NCBI GenBank assembly: GCA_030280995.1
Contig: JASXTE010000011.1
Coordinates: forward strand, 23,677,317-23,741,316
Length of the DNA stretch: 64,000 nt
From: Hemileia vastatrix
Lineage: Eukaryota; Basidiomycota; Pucciniomycetes; Pucciniales; Zaghouaniaceae
Direction: 5' to 3'
The position numbers and the translations under genes are program-made. Below the pieces are notes generated by a model. The model searched no databases and was not told where the DNA came from. It worked only from the letters and a program-made list of their open reading frames with translations. The stretch's first letter is position 1. Each line of letters begins with the position of its first letter. Below are positions 31,120 to 42,171 of this stretch, in pieces.

Positions 31120-32985
31120 TGTAGAAAATCCTATAGTACTAGATATAGGCCTTGACCAAGGGAGTTGAAGTAAAACTGGAGAGAAAAACCCCTGTCCCTT
31201 TGAGAATTTCCAGGCAAGATTTATTTTCTACAGAAAATTAGAGACTTTTACTATACCCCTTCCAACACACTTCTTGACCGCTTAAAAAGTCAAGACAGTA
31301 TCCAATAGCAGACCACTGAGAACCAAAGAGCCAGAAACCTGAAAAGCAGAAATATTCAGACCAGAAAAACAAAACACTGTGCACTTGTTGCACAGAAAAC
31401 AGCAATGATACTTGATTCAGGTTTCAAAGCTACACCATAGAAACCATTTGCCAAAGTTGAGTTAAATGAAGAGCTAACCTTGCAACAAACACAGCATATT
31501 GTGGCCAAAAAACAGTGAAAACTGAGTGAGAAACTGTCAGCCAGGCTACTAGACTTAACCAGTAAAATAATTAATTATTTTACTGAGTTAAAGCCACGCC
31601 CCTTCTTCTTACTAACAATTAATTGCCTACTTAAGCATTACTTACAATTAACTAGTTAAGTACAATAAGTAGTATAATTAATTAATTTAAATAAAATGTC
31701 CCTTACAATTTTACTCCCTAACACCTTGCTCAATGGTATAAGTCAATGGGAATATAATTTAAAAATAAAATTATAATAAAAAACTTTAAATTAATTATAT
31801 TACCTCAGTGAGAGATCTGGAATCCCGTGAAAGTAATATAATTAATTAATTATTGTGTAATTAATTGTGACAGTCCAAGGAACTCAAACTTTATTGCTAA
31901 TAAATTTGATGTCCTTGTTGACGTACCAGTTATTTAATTCTTATGTCATATATGTACTCCTTTCAGTCATTCTTTTACTCACTTTATTACAATACATGGT
32001 GTAAATTCCGTATATTTTATTCCCTCATGTTTTGCCTATAAAAGGCCTCTTACTTTGTGCTTTTCAGATTCAATCTTTTTATAACTTACATTACTATTAC
32101 ACTCACAGCATATACATTTATTCCTATATTTTATAACTTTAGTACTTACAACACCGTAATTCTAATCTATAATTTATATTGATATCTTATAACTACCTCT
32201 TTTATTTGAGTAAAACAATTATTTTTGATTAAGAAATACGTACTATTCTTTGAGAGTTCAATAAACCCCTAAATCTCCTCATATAAACCTCAAACCAAGC
32301 TTCTAGACCAAAAGCACCCCTTGACAGAAACAATGATACCACCTCCCAATGGTTTTATGATAATTAAAGTTGACCCAAACTGTCTTATTCAGTATGTACA
32401 CACAGACCACCATTTAAAAAATCTATGCACGCGCTTTTGGCAGCCAAATTGAAAAAAACCCTCTAGAAGCGCTCCCCAGCCTTTTATAACCAAGGAGGGT
32501 GGCTTACCTAGAAGAGGCCAGACCTCCCTGAAGCCAGAAAACCACCAAAAACCTCCAATAAAGCCCAAAATACTTAAAAAAATCCACCACAACTACTAAA
32601 ACCCTTAAAACACAAAATTAAGCATTGAAAACGTTGAGACATAAAATATAGAGTAAAATTAGCTCTACTTAATGGTACTAAGCAATTAACCCTAATACTC
32701 AAAGTTATCCCGTAAAACAGGAAAAACAAAATTAAACAGCTATCTATTAGAAATGAAAGGTGAGCAAATAACCCCTTAAAACTTAGAATATGAAAAATGA
32801 CAAAAAGACATGAAATATAAAGAAAATCTGGGGATATCCAATGGTAGTACCCACATACCCATAGTCTCAATATTTACTGAATAAAACCAGAAAAAAACCC
32901 AATTATTCAACCAATGTCAATTAAGACATACCAAAACAGTGCCAAGCAGACCAACAAAGACCTCTGCCAACGTTGGAAGACCACA
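31120..32985 (-). repeat. 5' LTR of B2, interrupted by a solo LTR
   Basis: It begins (- strand) TGTGGTCTTCC at 32985 and ends TCTACA at 31120. Without the solo LTR and one TSD it is about 1069 bp, in line with the B1 and B3 LTRs. Confidence 0.85.
31535..32326 (+). repeat. Solo LTR of another Ty3-like family
   Basis: 792 bp, starting TGTCAGCCAGGCTACTAG and ending CCCCTTGACA, flanked by perfect GAAAC repeats (31530-31534 and 32327-32331). A TATAAAAGG lies near 32037. Its first 13 bases equal those of the A1 LTR, but the rest differs. A single LTR with a TSD is the usual product of recombination between the two LTRs of an element. Confidence 0.9.
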
Positions 32986-33363
32986 ACTTTTATTAAAATA
33001 TGAATCAAGAAAAAAACTGTCTTTTACACAAACAAATAAAAATTTCTCTGATTTTTTACAAAGGTTAACTAAAGTGGAGATTGAAACTGATGATATAATA
33101 ATGAATCAGGATAATCAGAGTTACACACAGTATAATAATTATCCTTTCATTTTCAAAAATAAATCTCAATCATTCCCATTTCCACCAAAAGTAAAGACAT
33201 CTGGTGGAAGTGTCAAATCTGAAAGAACAAATGTGAGTCACAAATCATTACAAGAGGATATACAAGATCATTTATCTAAATTAAATGAGTTATTGAATTT
33301 TCCCAGGATTAGTGAGATTAAATCCAATTAGAAGAATTGGCCAAAAATTGACCAGTACCCAAA
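32986..33363 (+). pseudogene. Gag fragment of a third family A element (A3)
   Basis: The frame encodes a helical stretch (LQEDIQDHLSKLNELLNF) followed, after a TAG at 33329, by KNWPKIDQYP, the hallmark start of the family A Gag core (A1 about 6670, A2 about 17080). It is cut at both ends: the B2 LTR adjoins at 32985 and unrelated sequence begins near 33364. Confidence 0.75.
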
Positions 33364-34213
33364 ATTGTGGCAACCTAAAGTTTATTACAGCACTGGAAAG
33401 TATTTTCAGAGGATTTTGGGAGATGATATTGAGCTTTGGGAAAGCCAAAATATTTTTTACTAAGTTTTATTTAAAGAAGAATGAGTATTAAAGTGGTTAC
33501 AAAGAGGTTAATTATATGAGTCAAGAATAAACAATTATTTTACAGGCAAATTTTGCAATTATTTGAAAAAAAATTGCATTGACATTAAATTTAGGAGTCT
33601 CATGAACCTTTGGAAATTTTTGGAGAATTTTTACTATTTTTCTACTATTTTCAATATTTTTTATAATTATTTTTCATTATTTTTGATTTTCATAATTTAC
33701 TTAACTTTGATGATTTTTTTAGATGATTAGGGCTGTGAAGATTGCAAAAAATAGTTTAGATTAAAGAGGGGAATTAGCTCTATCATCTGTAATTTCTCTA
33801 GAATTTTTACTATAGTTTTAAATTTCTAATTGAGTCCAGAAGTTCAGACAAGCTCCAGAATTCTCTTTACCACCTCTGTACAACTTCTGGAAATCTCCAT
33901 GCAAGCTTTGGAAAATCCGGATGAGCTCTGGGATACTCAGTTATGGAAAGTATGGCACATGTCATACTATGCATATAAAGCCTTCAGACTCAAAATTAGA
34001 TAGCATCATAGAACTTCAGAGAATCATAATAATTAATAATCATGTAGTTTCATTCATCAACAATAAATCTTTTACATAACATTTTATAAATTTTAATACC
34101 CTTATAATTATAACACTTTTACATAACACATTATAAGTTTTACTCAAAAACTCATAAATATATAATTATAGGGTACCATTTTAAAGGTCTCAATTTCAGG
34201 CACTTGATCTCAA
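33364..34213 (+). repeat. Possible solo LTR
   Basis: No coding frame. The segment starts TGTGGCAACC at 33366, has TATAAAG near 33976 and AATAAA near 34064, and may end at CTCAACA (34213). These are LTR-like features, but I found no target-site duplication and no second copy. Confidence 0.3.
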
Positions 34214-34986
34214 CACTAGTGCATAAAAATAAAAGTCTAGTAAAAAGATTAATTTATCGATCTTCTAAATAACTTTTCTTAGTACAGCTTTACTGTTGTA
34301 TTTCTTCCTCACATTATTAAGATCACAGATTCAAAATCTTGAAACTTTTAATATTAAATAGATAATTGGTCATATATATCAAGTAGAGATTTTAGATTAG
34401 TTAATTGTGAACCCATATTTTACTTTAAGGGACAGGGTTTTCTTCAGTTTATCCAAATCCCTTGGATTCTGCTTACAGCAAGGCAACTGTAAGAGTCTTT
34501 CTACATTGGTGGTTCCCAATGTGAGGTTTCAAATTCTCAAGATTATAGTCAATCTTACTTGGTATCTGTACACGCTTAGCCTGAAAAAGGCTTATTTAAC
34601 AAAAGCTTATATACTTTTAACAGTTTTTTATTTTACATCTTTGGGATATCTGTAAGAACACATGATTATTTCATTTTTATTTTATTTTATACAGTTGTTT
34701 ACGCACTCTATTTAAAGGTGTTCACCTATTTTAGACATATGTGTAGATGTTACTATACATGTGTAGAGATATATACATATTTTTGTGGTATTCTCATGTT
34801 ACTATCTAACCATATCCATAATGTTGAGCAAGATGTTAACTTATATACCGGGTCGTGTTTACTTTTTCCCTTGTCTTTTTCATCTTGCTCAATAAATAAT
34901 CATTTTTTTTATTTTAGGATAGATTTTATATTTCTTTTATTTATCGCTGTTATTAACATCATCTTACTTTTATAAATAATGTAAAT
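34214..34986. other. Noncoding stretch before the copia element
   Basis: No gene recognised. CTTGCTCAATAAA followed by a T-rich run and TTTTAGG occurs near 34885 and again near 35107, so part of this stretch belongs to the repeated copia leader. It may contain the copia 5' LTR, but I could not define its ends. Confidence 0.3.
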
Positions 34987-35283
34987 AGGTAACAGCGGCA
35001 GAGACCACCTTCTAGGGCAGACTCAATTATTGACATCTGTTTATTTTTGGATATTATAAGGTTGGACTTTATACTTAGCTGTTATTTCTGGTCTGGTCTT
35101 TTTTATCTTGCTCAATAAAGAATCATTTATTTTATTTTAGGTAACAGCGGCAGAGACCACCTTCTAGGGCAGATTCAATTATTGATGTCTTTTTATTTTT
35201 CTATATTATAAGGTAACAGCGGCAGAGACCACCTTCTAGGGAAGACTCAATTATTGACGTCTGTTTATTTTTCTATATTATAA
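34987..35283 (+). repeat. Three copies of a 72-76 nt leader repeat
   Basis: Copies of AGGTAACAGCGGCAGAGACC followed by ACCTTCTAGGG start at 34987, 35139 and 35211. The last two are directly adjacent; the first two are separated by about 76 nt. They lie immediately before the copia gag. Confidence 0.85.
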
Positions 35284-35298
35284 GGCTTTTATCAGGCT

Positions 35299-37438
35299 AT
35301 GGGTGCAGTGTCCAAGTGAATTTCATCTAATAAACCATTTACTTTTTCATTGCCTGCGCCTACAAGCTCATCTAATTCTTCTTCATCGAGTTTTGATACT
35401 GCCCAACCATCTTCACCACCAGTCATGTATTCCACAAATGAAACCCCTGATGATACTCTTTGTAACATTCCCGTGCTAAGTGTTAATAATTTACATGAAT
35501 TGAGAATAAGGATGAGAGCCCTACTCACCTATCAAGACCTTAAAAATTTAGTCTTTGGTCTCGAATTACTACCGCCGCAAGATTCTGCTCCCAATGTCAA
35601 GCTTGAATTCCAGAATAGAGCTGACAAAGCTATCAACATTTTAATCTCAAAGCTTGATGCAGAAAATATTTCTGCTTTTGTTAATGATGATGACATGGAC
35701 AAACCATGGCAAATTTGGTCAAAACTCACGAATCAGTACGCCACTGCCGACGCTTCAAACCGTGCATCAATTTTTGCCCGATATCCCAATGTAAAGTGTC
35801 AAGAAGGAAAATTAATGGGTTTTGTTAATGACCCAAGAACTCACATTAATGTGTTGGGATAAGTTGGGGTTTCTATTGAAAGTGAAAATGAAGAACATTG
35901 CCTTCTTTTACAGCTCCCCAAATGTTATGCAACTCATAAGGCACTTATTCTACATGCTTGTAAAGTCACACAGATCCATCTTTCCATGTCCAATCTCTTG
36001 TCTCGACTGGCATGATTATCTGCTGAAATTGAATCAGAGAATTCATCCAATGCTACGTCTGCTCTTATTAATAAAACAAAGTCTACTCAAAAAAAAATGG
36101 GAATTATGTTGAGATGGGAAACACAACCCCAAAGCTAAGCATTCTGAAGAAGACTGTTTTCAATTGCACCCAGAAAAGCGAAAGAATCAGAATACTGAAA
36201 CTGCTTCAAAGGTTGATGATGAAATTCATGCCAACATCAGTTGTGGACCTGCAATGATTTTTAAAGCTAATATCTCTAATAAATCATCGAATCAACTTAT
36301 TTTTGACAGTGGTGCAACCGTTCACATGATTAAAAAACAATCACATTTCAAAACTTATCAGCACTTTTGCTGTCCTATCAAACTTGGCAATGATACTATT
36401 ATATATAGTACAGGAAAGGGGTCTATAAATCTAGTTACACCGAGAGAAGTTATCATGCTCACTGATTGTTTGCATGTTCCGGAAATCAGTCAAAACTTGA
36501 TTGGCATTGGTCCCTTTATTTCGCACGGCTTCAATCAACATGTCGATGCAAAAGGGTATATGACTATCAACAAGTCTAATGAAGTCATTTTAGATGGAAA
36601 GTGGGATAATTCCAAAGTTCTTATAGTTTTGAAAGCACATTTTGGTGAGTATTATGTTCCCACCATCAAATTTTTCCTTGCCTCAGACTCACGAAACCTT
36701 TGGCATTACAGATTAGGCCATTTAAATTCTCAATATCTGGACAAACTTCAGTCAAAAATAAATTTCAAATTCTCTGGAGTACTTGATTTTTGCAAACCTT
36801 GTGTAGAAGCAAAACATTGTCATAGTCCTTTTTCCGGTTCTGTACCTAGAGGAACTCGATTTTTAGAGTATTTACATTGTGATTTCAGTGGCAAAATAAC
36901 TCCAGCTTCTTATGGAGGTGCCTCTTATTATTTTAAAATCACTGATTCTTATACTTTGTACCGTTTCATATTTTTATTAGTCAATAATTCTGATACGTAC
37001 AAAGTTTTTCTGCAATTTAAAGCACAAATTGAAAATCTTTCAAATCTTAAAATTGCAAATTTTTTCTGTGATGGAGGTACCAAATTTATAAATAAAAATT
37101 TCAAGAATTTGAGTATTGAAAGTGGCTTCAAGATGATTGTCACCTCGCCGTACACTCCCCAACAAAATCCAATTGCTAAACAAGGCAACAGAACGACAAC
37201 AGAAATGGCAAAGGCAATTTTATTTCATGCAAAAATGCCTATTGAGTTTTGGGGTGAAGCCATACATACAGCCATCTACATTGAAAATAGATTGCCATCT
37301 GCAGCAATAAATTTTGAAACTCCTTACTTCATGAGATTTGGTAAAAATTCTAAAATTGAACACTTAAGAGTTTTTGGTTGCACTGCCTATGCACTGATTG
37401 ACAAATCCAAGAGAGGTGGAAAATTCTTCACTAATTAA
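35299..37438 (+). pseudogene. Ty1/copia-type gag-protease-integrase, truncated
   Basis: The ATG at 35299 is followed in frame by TGA at 35317, then by Gag of the copia class (LHELRIRMRALLTYQDLKNL; KPWQIWSKLTNQYATAD) to a TAA at 35860-35862, after which homologous sequence continues. A knuckle (C-stop-DGKHNP...HSEEDCFQLHPE, near 36100) precedes protease (FDSGATVHM, 36301). The integrase zinc region (HYRLGHL...CKPCVEAKH, 36700-36810) and catalytic domain follow: HCDFSG (36880), FFCDGGTKF (37067), SPYTPQQN (37147). Where AER normally gives the catalytic Glu, the sequence reads AKQ. The element stops at VFGCTAYALI; the reverse transcriptase and RNase H that should follow are absent. It is not functional. 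Confidence 0.88.
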
Positions 37439-37825
37439 ATTAAATCATCACGGGAAATATGGGGGTGAACTGCTAGCAGTTCCCTCTATTTGAAACTATC
37501 AGGAATTTGTCAGGAAACTGTTGGGAAACCATCCTGAAACTGTCAGAAAGATGTTTTTAAATCTGATGAAAAAACATTGAAAAAATAAACTGCCACAGAT
37601 TGAATCCAGAACAATCCCTCCTTGAGCAGGGCTTAAGAACCACTTTGAACATCAGTTGATCTCAGGTTTGGCAAAAGGTTGAACAACATCACTTAGCATA
37701 CCTTAATATTCAAATATTAAACTTGAATATTTGTTGCGTGTATGATATAGATGCATATGCATTTGAATTTGCATGGTGGATACTTATTGCATGCTAAAAA
37801 TTTATGTGAAATGCCTATCCAAAGT
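37439..37825. other. Noncoding stretch after the copia fragment
   Basis: No gene seen. It has short local repeats (GGAAACTGTTGGGAAACC; CTGTCAG and AACTATCAGG near 37485-37545). Confidence 0.3.
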
Positions 37826-38125
37826 GTATGCATAATGACTATGAAGAATAAATATGCATAAAAATATGCATAAAAATATGCATAAAAAATATGCATAGTG
37901 ATTATGCATAAAAAATATGCATATTGAATATGCATAAAAATATGCATTAAAAATATGCATATTGAATATGCAAAAAAAAGGTGCATATATGTATATGAAT
38001 AAAATATATTAATATGCATAAAAATCTGTATAATGAATATGCATATGAATATGCATAAATATGCATAATGATTGAAAAATGCAAAAAAATGATGCTTAAC
38101 GAGTATATTTTATGCATAAATAGAA
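37826..38125. repeat. TATGCATA-rich imperfect tandem array
   Basis: About 15 copies of the palindrome TATGCATA or TATGCAT, mostly spaced by A4-A6 or ATTGA, giving periods of about 12 and 24 nt. On the - strand it yields Tyr/His/Ile-rich frames that I treat as artefacts. Confidence 0.85.
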
Positions 38126-38736
38126 ATATGCAATATGAATTCATATTGAATGCAGATAACACTGGCAAACCATTTTGACCAAAACTCATACTAAATTTTC
38201 ATTCTGGACTAAAGGTGTGAGGGAAGGAAGAAAAACAGTCCGACGTTAGAAAAACGCTACATGCACTCATTTTGTAGCCGAGCAAATGAGAAGTGCTGAA
38301 TTATGGTTGGTGCCCATAATTTAGTATGATATCATAATTTTATTTAATTGTTTTCAATATTGAAAAGACTTTAGGTTGGTTGGTATGGATCTAGCTGTGA
38401 CAGGGTCTAATCTAATTATTTTAACAATTTCTTAATAATTAACGGGCTTTAATACAAAAACAGGTTGTATTTTTTGTGGGATATTGGATATGATAAGGTC
38501 TTTTGTAAAAAAAACTTATATTGTTTAAAAATATTCCTGAATCAGATGTGGGATAATCACTACAAAAAATTGTAGTACTGTGGGCAATAAAATATATGCA
38601 CAAGCAGTAAAGAAAGGACCGAGTGAACCCTTTTTGTGCAGTGGGAATCATTAGAGTGGAATTGTGGATGAAAAATATAATTCATTATTACCATTTTATT
38701 TAATCAAAAAATTTATAATATTAAAAAGAACTATTG
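38126..38736. other. Unassigned noncoding stretch
   Basis: No gene recognised. It includes CACTACAAAAAATTGTAGTA (38560), a short palindrome with a CACTA-like start, and a GC-richer block near 38230-38290. No paired terminus was found. Confidence 0.3.
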
Positions 38737-39236
38737 ATTAATTGGTATTTGACCTTTGTGCCTCACTCATATTTATCATTTGATTGATTTTTGTCACCAT
38801 TATGTTATTAATATTATAAGTATAGCAAAAACTAGTGTGCCCAACGCATAACGGGTGATGTTACACCTTTTATAATATTATTAAATAAAGGTAAAAAAAT
38901 ATGAAAATGATTTGTTTTACAAAAAATAAATTGATATCCAAAAGCAATATGAGGGATAAAAAGGTAAAATTAAAGGGATCAAATATGAAGTAAAAAATTA
39001 AAGTAAAATTCCTGCCATCAAGAGCAAGTAGACATGATGGGGTGAACGCCCACCAGTGGCACTAAACTTGGACTATAATTTCTTTTTTGTAAAAATAAAA
39101 GAAAATCCACTGGAGCTTTACCAAAACTTCAGGATGACAATTTTGCCATATCAAACAACATCTAGTGCAATTATTGAAGGAAAAATTCATTTTCATTGCA
39201 ATAGAGAGAATTGATCACATCAGACTGCATGTGACC

Positions 39237-39282
39237 AAAAGTGTCCAGCACAAGTTTGGCCAAACTTGTGCTGGACACTTTT
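39237..39282. repeat. 46-bp perfect palindrome (satellite unit 1)
   Basis: AGTGTCCAGCACAAGTTTGG followed by its exact reverse complement, extended by AAA/TTT. It could form a cruciform in DNA or a long hairpin in RNA. Confidence 0.95.
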
Positions 39283-40426
39283 ATGATGGAGAGTAGCTAG
39301 GGTGGAATTTTTCTTCAGTTCATCTGGTGTTTCTTATAAACATGTCCACTGGTATTTGATCTTTGTGCCTCACTCATATTTATCATTTGATTGATTTTTC
39401 GTCACCATTATGTTATTAATATTATAAGTATAGCAAAAACTTGTGTGCACAATGCATACCGGGAGATGTTACACCTTTTATAATATTATTAAATAAAGGT
39501 AAAAAAATATGAAAATGATTTGTTTTACAAAAAATAAATTGATATACAAAAGCAATATGAGGGATAAAAAGGTAAAATTAAAGGAATCAAATATGAAATA
39601 AAAAATTAAAATAAAATTACTGCCATCAAGAGCAAGTAGACATGTTGGGGCAAATGTCCACCAGTGAGGCTAAACTTGGACTATAATTGCTTTTTTGAAA
39701 AACAAAAAAGTGCCAATCTGAGGTTTAAAAAAACTTCAGCATAACCATTTAGCCATATCAAACAACTTCTAGTTCAATGATTGAGAGAGAATTGATCACA
39801 CCAGACTGCATGTGACAAAAAGTGTCCAGCACAAGTTCGGCTGAACTTGTGCTGGACACATTTACGACGGAGAGTAGCTAGGGTAGATTTTTTCTTCAGT
39901 TAATCTGGTATTTCTTATAAACATGTCCATTGGTACTTGATCTTTGTGCCTCACTCATATATATCATTTGATTAATTTATTGTCACCATTATATTATTAA
40001 TATTATAAGTATAGCAAAAACTCGTGTGCCCAACGCCCACCAGGTGATGTTACACCTTTTATAATATTATTAAATAAAGGTAAAAAAATATGAAAATGAT
40101 TTGTTTTACAAAAAATAAATTGATATACAAAAGCAATATGAGGGATAAAAATGTAAAATTAATCTCAAAGAGATCAATTATGAAAAACAAAATACTAGTA
40201 AAATTCTTGTTGTCAAGAGCCAGTAGAAGTGTTGAAAAAAATGGGAACCATCAGGGCTAAAGTGTAATAAGTGACCTTTTTTTTAAAGATAAAAAATTAT
40301 ACACCTGAGGTCGGGAAGAACAACAGGTGGATGATTCAGCTAAACAAAACTACTTGTAGTGAAGTTTAATAAAAAAAGTTTTTTTGTTGCCATATAGAGA
40401 ATTGATCCCATCTGACTGCATGTGAC

Positions 40427-40474
40427 TAAAAGTGTCCAGCACAAGTTCGGCCGAACTTGTGCTGGACACTTTTA
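40427..40474. repeat. 48-bp perfect palindrome (satellite unit 3)
   Basis: Same arms as unit 1, but the centre reads TTCGG/CCGAA instead of TTTGG/CCAAA, so both sides of the stem changed together. Confidence 0.95.
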
Positions 40475-41283
40475 TGATGGAGAGTAGCTTGGGTGGAAAT
40501 TTTCTTCAGTTCCTTCATCTTGTATTTCTCATAAACATGTCTACTGGTATTTGATCAGTCTGTATCTTTCATATTTATTATCCGATTAATATTTTATCAC
40601 CATTATATTATTAATGTTATTAGTATAGCAAAAACTTGTGTGTCAAATGCATACCATGTGAAGTTATACTTTTAATAATTTTTTAAAATAGACATAAATA
40701 AATATGGAAAGGATCAGTTTTACAAAAATTAAATAGAAATTTAAAAGTAAAAAGAGGAATAAAAGAGTAAAATAAAAGTCAAAGAGTTCAAATATGAAAA
40801 AAATACTAGTAAAATTCCTGCTATCAAGAGGCAGTAGAGGTGTTAAAGCGAATGGGAGCCATCAGGGCTAAATTTTAATAAGTGACCTTTTCTTTAAAGA
40901 TAAAAAATTATACACCTGATATTGGGAAGAACAGCAGGTGGATTATTCAGATAAACCAAACTACTTCTAGTAAAATTTGATAAAAAAATTTTTTTGTTTC
41001 CATACAGAGAATTGATCCCATCTGACTCCACATGACCAAAAGTGTCCAGCACAAGTTTGGCTGAACTTGTGCTGGAAACTTCTATGATGGAGAGTGGCTG
41101 GGGTAGAATTTTTCTTCAGTTCATCTGGTATTTCTTACAAACATGTCTACTGGTATTTTATCTTTGTGCCTCACTCATACATATTGTTTGATTAATGTTT
41201 TGTCTTAATTATATTATTAATTATATAAGTATAGTAAAAAATTGTGTTCCAAATGCATACTGAGTGACGTTACACCTTTTATA

Positions 41284-41288
41284 ATATT
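41284..41288. repeat. Target-site duplication of element C, left copy (ATATT)
   Basis: ATATT is repeated at 49643-49647 after the 3' LTR. Confidence 0.9.
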
Positions 41289-41720
41289 TGTCATGCGCCA
41301 CGTGACACTTTAGGCAAAAGCAGCTCATTGAATCAATAACAAGGGGGCTCAAATCCATACTCAAAGCACAGAAAGCAATTTTCCATAGCAACTGCGACTT
41401 TCCTTTGTGTACTCGCTATTCAACCGGGCTAGTCTAAACTCTAAATCTAAATTAGTCAATTGCTCAATAGTGTGTCTTAGTCTTTTTCTCAATAAGCGAC
41501 GCAAAGCGCAATAGTCAATGTAATAGTACACTAAAAGGTTTATTAAATGTCTGTGAATTATTATAAGGGGTAGTGAGCACGGACGGAATGGTTAGTGGAG
41601 TATTAAAGGGTTGACAGATGTTAGTGAGAAGGGTCCAGGTGTAATGGGTGTATTTTTTAATGGTCTGTGGTGTGCGGAATAGTCGATGGGTATATGGTCA
41701 ATGCGAGGAGGGGTAAAGGA

Positions 41721-41728
41721 TATAAAAG
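41721..41728 (+). promoter_or_regulatory. TATA box of the element C LTR
   Basis: TATAAAAG, about 28-35 nt before the AGAATTAAATTATA sequence that is complementary to the primer-binding site, consistent with transcription starting at or near 41751-41756. Confidence 0.65.
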
Positions 41729-41755
41729 GGTTAGGTTTTTGGTTCCACATTCTTT

Positions 41756-41769
41756 AGAATTAAATTATA
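41756..41769 (+). other. Candidate self-primer at the 5' end of element C RNA
   Basis: AGAATTAAATTATA is the exact complement of 42099-42112, just inside the internal region. In Tf1-type elements the RNA's own 5' end folds onto such a site and primes minus-strand DNA synthesis. Confidence 0.65.
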
Positions 41770-42098
41770 AAACGTATATATAGTTAATAGTGGTAAAACT
41801 TTAGGTTAAGTCATTATTATTGTATCTTTCCTTATTTTCTCAGTAATAATTTCTAAATCCTAAATCTTTGATTATTGAGTTTCCAACCCTTTGTGAGATC
41901 TTAAGAATTTTAATATTACCTTTAAATTATATTAGAATTCTTTTTGAATATATCTCAAAGCAGTAGCTCTTCCTTCGAGTCATCTTTGAATCACTTCCTT
42001 GAACATTTTCTCTGTGCCTCAAAGAAGTTTCTAAACTCCTCCCTACATCTCTTTTTCAGGAACACCCTCAACCTTGTGCGTAGGTCTTCCGGTGACAG

Positions 42099-42112
42099 TA
42101 TAATTTAATTCT
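42099..42112 (+). other. Candidate self-priming primer-binding site
   Basis: TATAATTTAATTCT, one base after the 5' LTR end. There is no TGG as expected for a tRNA primer. It pairs over 14 nt with 41756-41769. Confidence 0.65.
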
Positions 42113-42171
42113 CCGTATTTCTTATTCTTTGCACTACTACATCCTTTTCAGGTGTTTTCTAAATTCAAAAA

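Larger units (their letters stand above)
13214..32985 (-). mobile_element. Ty3-type element B2, inverted, with A2 and a solo LTR inside
   Basis: A family B copy read from right to left: 5' LTR (32985-31120, holding a solo LTR), primer-binding site (31115-31099), gag, pol and 3' noncoding region. The noncoding part is split by A2: 25180-24566 continues at 13658-13214, which matches B3 around 59770-60050 in reverse. The antisense gene region and 3' LTR expected beyond 13214 are missing; B1's LTR abuts instead. All coding parts are decayed. Confidence 0.8.
38737..41288. repeat. Tandem satellite with palindromes, block 1 (four units)
   Basis: Units repeat about every 581-610 bp, judged by palindromes starting at 39240, 39821, 40431 and 41041. 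Each unit runs: TGATCTTTGTGCCTCACTCA, a TATAGCAAAAAC tract, GATGTTACACCTTTTATAAT, an AT-rich part, CAAGAGC.AGTAGA, then GAGAATTGATC, the palindrome, and GATGGAGAGTAGCTAGGGT. No coding frame is kept between units. Element C interrupts the array at 41288; the palindrome period across C, once C is removed, is 605 bp. Confidence 0.9.
41289..42097 (+). repeat. 5' LTR of element C
   Basis: 809 bp, TG...CA. Against the 3' LTR, several differences are CG versus TG or CA (for example GCGACGCAAAGCGC versus GCAACGCAAAGTGC), the usual mark of cytosine methylation decay. Confidence 0.9.

Noticed and set aside
37717..38189. - strand Tyr/His-rich frames in the ATGCAT array
   Set aside because: Low-complexity translation of a DNA repeat.
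38560..38590. CACTACAAAAAATTGTAG as a CACTA transposon end
   Set aside because: No matching inverted end, no target duplication and no transposase nearby.
38737..41288. Satellite block as a CRISPR array
   Set aside because: Repeats are about 600 bp, contiguous, eukaryotic in context, without spacers.
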